Part shown: piece by piece, positions 1 through 10,032 of the stretch
Layout: every line of letters starts with the position of its first letter
How positions within the stretch are numbered: the first letter of the stretch is position 1
Assembly: GCA_001051155.2 (NCBI GenBank)
Contig: JYIP02000009.1
Span: 1,488,001-1,552,000, forward strand
Direction: 5' to 3'
Length of the DNA: 64,000 nt
Origin: Chrysoporthe austroafricana
Lineage: Eukaryota > Ascomycota > Sordariomycetes > Diaporthales > Cryphonectriaceae
Made by a program: the position numbers and the translations under genes
Notes under the pieces: generated by a model
Database searches by the model: none
Seen by the model: only the letters and a program-made list of their open reading frames with translations
What the model was told of the DNA's origin: nothing

Positions 1-1
1 G

Positions 2-1869
2 CGAGGACCACCGGCCACGAAGGAGTGGGAGGCCCACAAAAACCTCATCCACGACCTGTACATGGGCAAGAACCTCAACCTCAACGAGGTCGTGGAGCGG
101 ATGCGGGCCTACGACTTTCATGCTACGTGAGCCACACCTCTCTCTCACTCACTCTCTCTCTCTTTGTCAGCGGGGACCTTGGGGGCCGACGTGATGGAAG
201 ATGATGGGTTTCCGTCCGACGACTGCTGACCAGAGCACATCCGTGTCGCAGGCCCCGGATGTACAAGGCGCAGTTTGCGCGATGGGGGTGGTCCAAGTAC
301 AACTGCAAGCGGATGAGGAGAGACATATCCTCGGGCAAGACCGTGGTCAAATCCCAAGGCAAGTCGTGCTATAGGGTCAAGCGGCAGAGAATCACGAAGA
401 TAGACCCGGGGAAGCAACATCCCGACGTGGTAGATCCTCCACAGACCTCAGCACAGAAAGACCCTCCAGAAAAACCAGCGCAGCACGCCCCGGCATCCCA
501 ACTGGCCCCGATCTCATCCCGGTCACCGATAGCGGTGCCACAGCCGTCCACTGCGGTCACAACACAGCTCACCAGGAGGCCACCGCCGTTCCAGCCACCC
601 GTGTCCTTCCCACAGCACATCCCTCACGTCAACAACACAGCACGCTTCATACAGTCCATTCTGACCGACATCCGCAGCCACGTGTATGAGATCTTCTCCC
701 GGAAACCGGACTGGCACCAGTCCCGCGCCACCAAGATCGGACTCATCAACGCGTACGAGTACACATCGTACGACCACTTCGTCATCGCCATGGACGCCTT
801 CCTCAAGAACGAGCACCGCAACGGCGGCGAGATTCTGCGGCAGGCGTTCCTCGAGGTCGAGGAGGCCATCCAGACGGACTACAGCTCCACCTTCTACTTC
901 CTGTTCATCGACCTACCGGACCTGTTCCTGCACTACGGCCGCCACGACATCCTGACCATCCTGCTGGGCCACATCAAGCGGCTGACGGGCGCCATCCGGC
1001 TGCGCGAGCGCATCAGCGGCACGGGCTTCGCGAGCCTGCACGCGCTGGCCGAGACCGACCCGGGCGTCCTGCGCCATTACATCTCCACGGCGTCCGGGCT
1101 GTGGTGCGACCTGCTCTCCGAGCTGCGCGGCGCGCGGGACCGGAGCACGCTGCTGGCGAAGCGCAACTACCTCCGGCACGACCGGGGCGCGGACCGCCGG
1201 TACCGCGTGGGAAGGCTGTGCGAGGATTACGTGGTGCTGCTGGGCGACGTGCACCAGCAGTTCGGGCCGGGCCACGACATGTCGCGGCACATGGAGGACG
1301 TCATCCTCTCGACGCAGATGGTGCACGACTTCTTCGTCCAGGGCTTCGTCCGGCAGAACGAGAGGCTGATCGAGAGCCTCGAGGACAAGTACTGCGTTGC
1401 ACCCCCGGCCCGCCCGCCGCCGCCGCCGCCCCACGGAGCAGGCCACACCAGCCCTGCGGATTCGGCCGTCCTGCCTTCGTTCCTGGCCGCCGCCGCCGGC
1501 GGCAGGCCCCACGGGCGCGAGGTCCAGACGGCCCCCCTGCAGTGCTGGGACGTGCTGGACAGGAACATCCGCAGCAACTGCTACCACCGCCTGTCGTACT
1601 TCTTCCGGCAGCACGGCGACGCGGCCCGCGCGCACTACTACTGCCAGAAGGCGACCGAGGGCTGGCGCGACAAGTTCTGGCATCTCGAGGCCGAGGCGCT
1701 CCTGGTCGCGGCCGGGCGGCACTTCGAGGCCCAGTCGCTGCGGCGGTGCCGGCTGGAGGCCCAGTACTTCCACAAGCTGCCGGAGAACGACAAGCTGGTC
1801 ATCAGGAGGGACGTGCCGGCGGATCGCGGCCAGGTGTTTGGCGCGAAGAGGGTGTGGCTGAGCAGCTAA
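2..1869 (+). CDS. Clr5-domain protein, 5' end outside window
   Basis: Two exons are visible: 2-126 and 252-1869, with a 125-nt intron (gtgagc...cgcag). Exon 1 begins in frame with WEAHKNLIHDLYMGKNLNL and the splice joins FHAT to PRMYKAQFARWGWSKYN. Together these form a nearly complete Clr5 domain, the N-terminal module named after fission yeast Clr5 and common in large fungal families thought to be nuclear or regulatory. The remaining ~530 residues hold a Pro/Ala/Gln-rich linker (roughly the 100 residues after the domain) and a long, mostly helical part that may carry TPR-like helices near the end (YHRLSYFFRQHGDAARAHYYCQ). A second Pro run (RPPPPPPHG) lies at about 1405-1435. The true start is upstream of base 1. 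The domain call is firm; the molecular role of such proteins is not established. Confidence 0.85.
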
Positions 1870-2547
1870 GTTTGGACACCGTGGATCGTCACCTCAGTCA
1901 CTCACTCTGCGCGCGTCTCTTTGTTAGACACTGCGGCCAGGTTCCCGTTGTTTGTGTCCCAGACCGGTGGATTCACGTATGTGAATATGGTGGATGGGGT
2001 GATGCTGCAAGGGCCCGGAACATGGACGAGAACGCCTACCTGCACAAAGGATTGAAAGAAAGCAGTGCAGCCGACAGAAAGCTGTTTATCGGGATTCATC
2101 ACACAGCTTTGCGCACTTCATCTCAACAGGCAAAGCCCATTGAGAAGAATGGGTTCACTGATCGCTATGTGAATATGTGAAGGGGATTGATTTCACACAG
2201 GCACTGCCCATGGCCTAGAGCTTGGTCAACCAACACTTCCCTGGCCACGTACATCTTAAATAGGACCGACATCTCGCGATCCGATGAGATTTTTTTTCGC
2301 CCGTGGAAACGCCAAAAACGCAAAGACTGCTCGCGCCCTGACTCACCTGTCTTTGTACCACACTTTCCACACCAAAGAAAGCTGCGACAACACCAACAGG
2401 CAAACAACATCACCTCTCCCACTCCACCGCGCTGGGACAAACAGGGAAAACGTCAAGACGCAGTCTGCTTGCAGTGGAGCCGCTTGACCTGCAAACCACA
2501 TCGCAGCAAAAACAGCGATAACAGGCATACCAGGTAAATACTCAAAA
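1870..2547. other. Intergenic spacer, no gene seen
   Basis: Between the Clr5 gene stop and the next ATG. Open frames here are short and lack family resemblance. The last 250 bases are CA/CCT-rich and precede an ATG in a good context (caaaaatggc), fitting the promoter and leader of the next ORF. Confidence 0.5.
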
Positions 2548-3054
2548 ATGGCTCCCAAGATCCCCGTCTTCCCCCCAGCACCGCCCAAGGCTGTTCTCCT
2601 CCCTAACATCCTCGCCTCGTCCCCCCCTCCTCTTCGCCTGCCATCCCCGCTCCTGGCCCTCCCACAGACCCAACGGCCTGCCTGCTCCGCCGCTACTGAC
2701 CCCGTCCTGGGCAGCATCGTCGCCATGGGCCGCTCAGGCTACGACAAGACCAACATGAAGGACGCGAAGAACCCGCGCCCGGCCGCCGCCGCGAAGACGG
2801 GCCCCAGCCGGCCGCCGGCGAAGCCCGCCAGCGGCCAGCAACCTCCCCGGGGAGACCAGGGCGAGAGTGGTGCCGGGTCTGGCCAGGCCGAGGCCCAGAA
2901 GGGTCCAGGTACGTCAGCACCCGCTGTAGAGATGCCGGACGCAGACCGGCTCCCCAGGATCCCGGTGCCGCTCGAGGACGATGGGCATCCTGAGGAGGAG
3001 GACGGCGCTGCCGTGCCGACGCTCGGGGGCCGCGACTGGACGTTCTGGCTGTGA
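2548..3054 (+). CDS. Small Pro/Ala-rich hypothetical protein
   Basis: A single-exon frame of 168 codons starting at an ATG in a favourable fungal context. Residues 1-50 are very Pro/Leu-rich (MAPKIPVFPPAPPK). Residues 60-120 are basic and Pro/Gly/Gln-rich, and the end is acidic with a terminal RDWTFWL. It is low-complexity throughout, with no recognised domain, signal peptide or membrane segment. An internal ATG at 2725 (MGRSGYDKTNMKD) would give a 109-residue product and may be the real start. The frame could be a lineage-specific disordered protein or chance in GC-rich DNA; I do not recognise a family. Confidence 0.4.
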   Translation: MAPKIPVFPPAPPKAVLLPNILASSPPPLRLPSPLLALPQTQRPACSAATDPVLGSIVAMGRSGYDKTNMKDAKNPRPAAAAKTGPSRPPAKPASGQQPPRGDQGESGAGSGQAEAQKGPGTSAPAVEMPDADRLPRIPVPLEDDGHPEEEDGAAVPTLGGRDWTFWL

Positions 3055-3672
3055 GGGGGGCTCGCGGGCTAACACTGACGGTAGACCTGCGCGGGCAACG
3101 GACGCGTTGACGGGGCTCATCTAGCAGAGAGGTTTTCTCTCATGTGAGCTAGGGAGCGTGCGTCGGACGACCTGACGACGGGAGGGAACTGAGGATGACC
3201 CATTGTGGAGGATGCTGAGAGGACCACCAACGCGTCAGGGAGACATGTGATGGGAATCGGCGCCCCCCTCCGCGGACTCTAGTGGTGGGATAGAAGCGTC
3301 TTTGCAAACGAGTGTGGTTTTCTTTTCTTTTTGGAGGCATGACGGCTGTGGTGTAGCCAAGTGAGGGAGTGTCAGTTGGGATGGAGCATGGAGAGCTTAG
3401 AGTTTGGTAATCTCAAACGAGAGCCACAGCGAGCGTGCGCTACCCTATCTCAACAGCACAAGGTCAAACAGCACGAGGAGAGCAGCCCGACCAGAGCGAG
3501 CCGCAATCTCCCTCAGTAATCACTAATACCGGTCGGTGTACAGTGGCACGGACCAAAACGCAGGAGCAGATGGGTCATAGGCAGATTCGCAAAACTTTGA
3601 AAACATTCGTCAAGATGATAGTGAACTTGAGTGAGCGATTTGACGTTTATATGATTATTGTCTTTTGAGGTT

Positions 3673-3747
<75 letters not shown>

Positions 3748-4529
3748 GGATTTAGGCTTTTGGACTGTTTTTTCCGGTTTCCTCGTACCCATTACGCCGG
3801 CCCCTCTCGCGCCGCCGGCCCTTCTCCCCCATCCAGACCCGCCCAGCTATACTGTGTGTGTGTACTGCTTGATACGAAGGGGAAGTTATCACGTGGAGGG
3901 CAGGACTCCGTATGTCATCCGCCTCCGCGGTGAAAACGACCCGTACTGCGTTGTGAGCTGAGAATGCGCCAAAAAGACTTTTCCTTTTTTCCTCCCTTTG
4001 CGTCTTGCGTCTTGCGTCCTTTCCTCCAGATGAGAGTGGGATGGGATCCCCGAGGATGTCCCCGATAGCAGAGGAGGAGGAGGAGCAGCCACGCCGCCGC
4101 GGCGCATCCGCCCACGGTTTTTTCCCGCGTGCACACACACCACGTTTTCGAAGTTTATACAACCATCACTCCAACCAGAGGGGTATTGCCAGAATGAGGA
4201 GATTCCCCAACTCCTTTTCAAAGAGTGTTATCCGAACATCCCCCGAGAACACCGTCGCAGTCATGAAAAATAAAAAAAAAAGACGGTAAAAGGAACGGCG
4301 GGGGGGGAGACCACCGCCCGGTAGCGTCTGGCTGCCAGCGTCGATGTAGGCCGTAGTCTGAAAGACGACGAACCATGCCAGCACGACGCACCAGCCCGGC
4401 GGTTTCCTGCGGGAACGAGACCCAACGCTCGCCCGCGGTGCACTGGAATGATAACGCTTTGGTCCACCTCCATCCCTAGGCAGTCAGGTGGAGGCAGGCG
4501 TGTACTCGCTCACCAGCTGCCAGATACTC
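3055..4529. other. Intergenic spacer with long T tract
   Basis: No credible gene. It contains the T tract listed separately and purine-rich GGAGGA runs at about 4070-4085. The right end would hold the 3' UTR of the minus-strand gene ending at 4530. Confidence 0.5.
3674..3744. repeat. 71-nt poly(T) tract with a single G
   Basis: Thirty-eight T, one G at 3712, then 32 T. Homopolymers this long are rare in fungal genomes. It could be the poly(A) tail of a minus-strand retroposed sequence, a slippage-expanded tract, or an assembly artefact. No target-site duplication or recognisable retroelement body was seen next to it. Confidence 0.85.
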
Positions 4530-6211
4530 TCAAAACCACTGCTGGCTATTATTGTTATTGTTGTTGTGGCCGTCGGACTCCTGCGACTGCGATATGTTTA
4601 GGAACTCCTCGATGTTGAAGTCGCCCGCGCCGGGGTCGAGGGCGGCGGCACCGCTGCCCCAGTCGAAGGCCGCCTGGCCGTGGTTCGCCAGCCCGAGCAG
4701 GCCCAGGCCGCCCTCGCCGAACGCGAGCTGCTGCTGCTTGCCGTCGAGCTCGCTGCCCGGCGCCGGGTGGTCCCCGACCAGGGTCGGCGTGCTCGCGGCG
4801 GTGTCCGGCGTGAGCTGGGGGTCCGCCGCCGCCGCCGCAGCAGCCTGCGCCCCGGGGAACGAGACGGAGGCCCGCTGCTGCTGCTGGGGGATGCCCGGCG
4901 CAGACTGACTCAGGAGCGGGACGGAGTGCCGGTGGTGGCGGTTCCGCGGCGGCGGCGGGTTCTGCAGCCGCATGGGCCCTCGCTCCGAGGGGAAGATGGG
5001 CATGCCGTGGGCTTCCAGCGGCCACCCGCCCTGCATGCTGTTCATCCACGCGCCGGCGAAGATGTCCTGGACGTTCTGCGGCAGCTGGGTGGTGAAGTGC
5101 ACCACGGTCCCCGTGGTGGTGGTGGCGGCGGCGGCGGCCAACGAGGCGGCGGCAGCGCCGTTGTCCGACCGCCGGCGCTTCGACAGCGGCTCGCCCGTGG
5201 GCGTCGACACGCCTGACAGCGCGGGCGTGTGGAGCGCGGAGCGCAGCCCGCCGGAGCCGTCGCGCGACCGGCGCTGCCCGTGCGGCGGCGAGGCCATCGT
5301 CAGCGGCGTGCTGCCGGCGTCGCTCGCGAACGACTGCGAGCGGCTCCGCATGTGGTCCGAGAACAGGGGCGACAGCTGCGAGAAGGCCGGGTTCGGGGTG
5401 GCGACAGGGCTCGAGAAGGGGTTGTGGGCGCGGAAGGGGAACGCGGGACTCCCGCCGGCGGCGGCGGCGCCGGGGCTCACGCCGGGCGAGAGCACGCCGG
5501 GGCTGGCGTGGCCGTGGAGGGGCGACGGCACGAGCGGCTGCGCCGAGGGCGGGACCGCCTGTGGTGGTGGTGGCGGCGGCAGCGATGTGTTGACGTGGAG
5601 CGCCTGCGGCGGCGAGCCCGTGGCGAGGCCCACGCCGAGCTGCTGCTGCTGTTGGGCGGGCGGCGGGCGCGTCATGGCGCCGAAGAAGCGCTCGAAGTCG
5701 CGCTCGACCTGGGCGGCGGAGGCGTCGCGGGTCAGGAAGCCCGGGTCGGCGACGGAGTGGTGCATGGCGGCGTGAATGGTGGCGAAGTCCTGGAACTTGG
5801 TGGGCAGGTCCGAGGTGCGCCACAGGTTGCGCGGCGGGTCGTCCTCCTCCTCGTACATCTCCTCCTTGAGCACGATGTCCTCGCTGACCTTGAGCCCCTT
5901 GCCGGTGCGCTCCTTGTGGATCAGCGAGGCCATCCGCGCCGACTGGACGCGGGCGTCGAGGCTCCGGTCGCTCCGCCTCGACGCGGCGATGTACGCCCGC
6001 TCCTTGTTCTCGGACGGCGATCGCTCGCTCTGCTGCTCGGATCAGCATGCCTTTTCCGAGACGGTGACGAAGGCTGGAGGGAGAAGGGGGGGGGGGAGCT
6101 GGCAGCAAGGACAGCACCAACCTGTCTGGGTTGTGACCTGCCATCAGCGGCAGTAACAGCAGCAGCTCCTCCAGCAGCGCCGGGCGGTCGAAGGATCTTT
6201 GCCTTGACCAT
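4530..6211 (-). CDS. Gln/Ala/Pro-rich protein with conserved basic N-terminal block
   Basis: Modelled as exon 1 6211-6122 (30 codons, MVKAKILRPPGAAGG...) and exon 2 6035-4530, with an 86-nt intron and phase 0 at both ends; total about 531 residues. The join produces RQQQSERSPSENKERAYIAA followed by a charged stretch (ARVQSARMASLIHKERTGKG) and then EEMYEEEDDPPRN. I recall this as a conserved block of an uncharacterised Pezizomycotina family. The rest is low-complexity: Gln runs near residue 170, Ala/Gly/Pro runs in the middle, a basic SKRRRSD patch that could be a nuclear localisation signal, and an acidic FNIEEFLNISQSQE segment plus Asn run near the C-terminus, reminiscent of an activation domain. 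Upstream lies about 7 kb without genes, as often seen for developmental regulators. A transcription-related role is inference. Confidence 0.75.
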
Positions 6212-6822
6212 CGTGTCTTTCCAAAAATAGGGTGGGCTCCGGCGTATGAGCCGGTACTTATAATGCAGGGACAAATAGACGTAGGGCGATATCTGTCGTA
6301 TGAGTACTCCGGGGGATCGTTCCAACGGTGTGCAGATACGTGAACGAGCAGCGGTCCAAACTTCTTCTTCTTCCTCTGGGAGGGGGGGGGAGAGAAAGAG
6401 AGAGAGAAAAGAAAACAGTTCAGGCCCGGCTGTCAGAGCGCGAGGAGCGGGCTGCACCTTCGTTTTGACTCAAAAGGGCCCGGTCGTATCGGCAAGTGCA
6501 GATACGGGAATGATTGACGGGGACGCCCAGGAAGGCTTGCAAGGGACCGGCCAGGCCAGTCAACGAAAACCCAGGACCCAAATAATATACTCTCTGGAAG
6601 AATGCGTGCGCGCGGGGCGGAGGTGGTGCCCAGAGGGGGGGGGGGGGTGTGTGTGTGCCAGAGCAGCAGAGCTAGCCCGGAGAGAGCTAACGGGGGGAGG
6701 AAATAGCTAGGGGTGTTGGGTTTCTGGCTCTGGCTCTGGCTCTGGCTTCTCTCGTCCTCGTCCTGGCACGGGGTTGTTCCCTTGAGGGGGGCGCGTAGAC
6801 CGACTTGGTAAGAATGACGAAG

Positions 6823-6858
6823 GGAGCAGCCTTAGGAGCAGCCTTAGGAGCAGCCTTA
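6823..6858. repeat. Three perfect 12-mers GGAGCAGCCTTA
   Basis: Three identical head-to-tail copies of a 12-nt unit, preceded by four TCTGGC units at about 6721-6746. It lies about 0.6 kb upstream of the minus-strand gene start at 6211. Confidence 0.9.
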
Positions 6859-7269
6859 GGAGCTTACGCCTGTGGACGGACGGGCGGGCGAAGCAGGAAG
6901 CGCCTTGCGCTGGGTCTGGTGGTCTGGCAGCTTGTCGGGCTGTGATCGAGTTTACCGCAGGAGGATAAGGATGAAGCCGGTGGGGATGGGGCGCTATGCT
7001 ACTGAGCATGTACCGAGCGGGTGTGCTCTCTTCGATCTGCGGCCGATCTAGGCCCGATGCACCCAGCGATGGTTGCGGGAGATCGATCTCGATCGCCGCC
7101 GCCGCCGCAGCAGCAGCAGCCAGCGCGAGGGCGCCTGGCCTGGGACGGGCCTAGGGCCCAGAGGCAGCGCCGGCTGTTGCTAGCTAGCCCAGAGGCAGGC
7201 CAGGCCGCATTGCTAAGGCGCACAGGGCTCGGGCACGCACGCCCACGTTCCCTCCGAGGGCGAAGGGCG

Positions 7270-7272
<3 letters not shown>

Positions 7273-7306
<34 letters not shown>
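7273..7306. repeat. (GA)17 dinucleotide repeat
   Basis: An uninterrupted GA microsatellite continuing into GGGAGAGGG. GA tracts in fungal promoters can exclude nucleosomes; this one lies about 1.1 kb upstream of the 6211 start. Confidence 0.95.
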
Positions 7307-7316
<10 letters not shown>

Positions 7317-7615
7317 AGATGTGTGTGTGCTGCCTGCGCGCGAGTCCCACAGCAGCAGGGCCCGCAAGCAGACCCTGCCGTGCGTGCGTTGCCTATGCGT
7401 GCACGGCAGAAGAAATACTTACAGTACATACTTACACATGCCAGGACCCTCTACTAACTGCCCCAGTCCCTGCGTCGAAAAGGAACCCGTGCCGTCTGGC
7501 TTTTCCCCCAGTTGGCCTTGGAGAGTCTGTCCAATCTACCTGTAGCTAGCATCGGTGTGGGTAGTGGCGGAGGAGGGGCGACGAGAGAGAGGCAGCAATG
7601 ACAACGGAACGAACG

Positions 7616-7651
7616 CCCTCTGGCACGCCCTCTGGCACGCCCTCTGGCACG
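7616..7651. repeat. Three perfect 12-mers CCCTCTGGCACG
   Basis: Three exact tandem copies, ending at a related GCCCACCGC. No coding frame is supported across them. Confidence 0.9.
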
Positions 7652-7812
7652 CCCACCGCGCCCAGGCGGCGGTGATAACAAGTCGTTGGCCGTTCGCTGG
7701 GCGTGCGTGGGCACAAACAAGACTTACACGGGCGCTGACAAATACGATTGGACGGGCGGTTGTTAGTATCTGCAGCTGGTATAGTACGTACCGTATCTAC
7801 ATGCCACAGCAA

Positions 7813-7836
7813 ATCCACATCCACATCCACATCCAC
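7813..7836. repeat. (ATCCAC)4 hexamer repeat
   Basis: Four perfect copies of a 6-nt unit in the long gene-free region. Confidence 0.9.
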
Positions 7837-9743
7837 AGCCAGGCCTACCTCGGAAGCCTCCACACTGTAGACAGAGTTAGCGAGCGCCCTTTTCCCTTCC
7901 CGAGCCGGGCGAACGACCGGATCGCTCGTGAAAGATGAAGGACCGCGCGTGCGCGGTCGCAGGCCAGCACGCGGATCGAATAGGCCACAGTCTAGCAGAT
8001 CTGCCACGCCCAGCACGAGCACAGCTGTACCCACTTGCAGAGATTATGCACAAGCCCCCAGCCACCACCGCGCACTAACAGGGCCGGTCAGCAGGCGGAT
8101 ACCTTTCTGCTTCTGGTGTTTTGTGCTCTGTGCTTCTTTCTTTTGGTAAGAGAAAAAAACAGTGTTCGCAGGCGAGGAGGGGTCACTCTGGGCGGCCCTC
8201 AGCTTGTTGCTCTGGAGGACTGGCATCCCTTCAAGAGCTGGGAATTTCGGGAATAGTGAGTGACTGACTGGCCAGCAGCCATTGCCTGGTGGGAGGGGAG
8301 GAGGGGAGAATTCGACGGTCCAGCGGCCCCATAGCGCTTGTCAGTTCATAGCTAGGGGGGGAGGCAAAGGTAGGGCTTGGTCCTTGAGGACTCCTCCCAG
8401 CGCACGCAGACTCACCACCCGGAGGGTTCAGTCCGCACCGCCCGTCTCTGTCCTAGCAGACGCCCGCCCCGCGTCTCCTCTCGTGAGCAGCAAGCCACCA
8501 ATGAGACCGTCCGTACGGCATGGCAGAGAGAGAGAAAGAGAGAGGAAGCCGCTCGACGCGATGTCCTCTCCCACGGGCGCGGTCCGGCCGGTGCCCTGGC
8601 TGGCTGGCTGGCTGGCTCGTTGTCTCAGATGAGACCGGCAGGGCCAAAAGAGCGAGCGAGCGAGAGAGCGATCCCTTATGTACCTCGCCCGCCCGCCGAG
8701 CGTGCGTGCGTGACTTCACTTCGCCTGGCCCGGAGGAGGGTCTCCCCAGGTCCTGCAGGACTGAACACAAAAACAGCGAAACCCTTCGGGAATGGGCGGG
8801 TGGCCGGCAGTAGACAAAGGCATCGTTCGCGTCCGAGGCCAGAAGACCAGCCCGCCCGACCACCCGCCTGCCCATCTCCTCCTCTCTCTCTCTCGGCTGT
8901 CACGGAACCCGGGTTGCCGTCCTGTCAGTTGACTGCATAGGACATGGCTCTTCGTCATGGGCATCGCCACTCCTTCCTGCCGTGACGTCCACCCGCAAGA
9001 GCAGTCAGTGATCCAGGCGACGAGGCGCCAGTGCTGCTGGCCGGGAGAGCCTGGTGGGCTTCGGAGTCTCTCCGTCTAGTCTCTCCGTCTTCCTCCTCCT
9101 TGTGCCTAGCAGCAGTCTGCCTAGCTTCTCGCCACACCTTACCGGCTGCCGTGTCACCCCAGCGGTGGTGCTCTGTAGCGTGGAAAACAGCCATGGGGAA
9201 ATTCGCAGAATGCCATGCCGCTCCACCATGGCATTCTTGGTCTTCCCGGCCCACTTTCGCCCTCGACCACTCGGGTGCCCCCGTGCGTGCGTACTGTACT
9301 GCTGCTGCGGCACACATCTGGCCTGGCATGCCTGGGTGGTGGTGGCGCCCGCGGCCGCCCCCGAGCGTCATTCGTCGATCTCACACTATTACTTATTGTA
9401 TTGTATTGCCTGCTCGGTAATTATCCCGTAGACGCTGCATCTGGTGGGCCTCGATCCCAGCAGAGATCCCAGGCGCTGTCCATCTGGCTGCCCTCCTCCG
9501 GGGATCCGCGCGATTCACTCGGCCCATCAGCACGGCCAAGAGCCCTCCCGATCGAGGCGTCGTCTTATTACGCAGGACACGAGGCCTTCCCCCGGATCCG
9601 CCATGGAAGGGCCACGATACCACCCCTCCCCCAAGGCGGGCCTTCGACCCTTGGTGCCGCTACTGCTGCCAGCCGACCGATCCCCCAGGGCCTGTCCCGA
9701 TGCCATCTCGGGAGCCGGGCCCCAGATCGATCTGGTCTGGACG

Positions 9744-9774
<31 letters not shown>

Positions 9775-9775
9775 C
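9744..9775. repeat. (GCAC)8 tetranucleotide repeat
   Basis: Eight perfect copies. The apparent reading frames through it (Ala-Arg-Thr-His runs) are repeat artefacts. Confidence 0.95.
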
Positions 9776-9993
9776 GGCCCGGGCGATGGATGGGGGCGCC
9801 CCAGGCCAGGGCCGCCAGCCCCAAAATCCTGATGTCGAGGGAACGCATCGCGAACGAACGCCTGACTTGGCGGCCCCCACAGACAAGACACTACAGTCAA
9901 GTCTGGGGGCTGGGGAGGAGAAGAAGAACTCGTCCATCCTGGTCAGTATTGCATCACCCTCTACTACCCGGTAGTGCTACCATAGTATAGCGC

Positions 9994-10032
9994 ATGGTGT
10001 ATGGTGTATGGTGTATGGTGTATGGTGTATGG
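9994..10032. repeat. (ATGGTGT)5.6 heptamer repeat
   Basis: Five perfect 7-nt units followed by a partial one, ending in ATGGTAATATAT. No coding role seen. Confidence 0.95.

Noticed and set aside
4555..6144. 529-codon minus frame overlapping the 4530-6211 gene
   Set aside because: Arg/Ala/Pro-only composition typical of a frame-shifted GC-rich shadow; the chosen frame has the conserved N-terminal block.
7616..7836. CRISPR-like array of short repeats
   Set aside because: The repeats are simple tandem 12-mers and hexamers without spacers, in a fungal genome.
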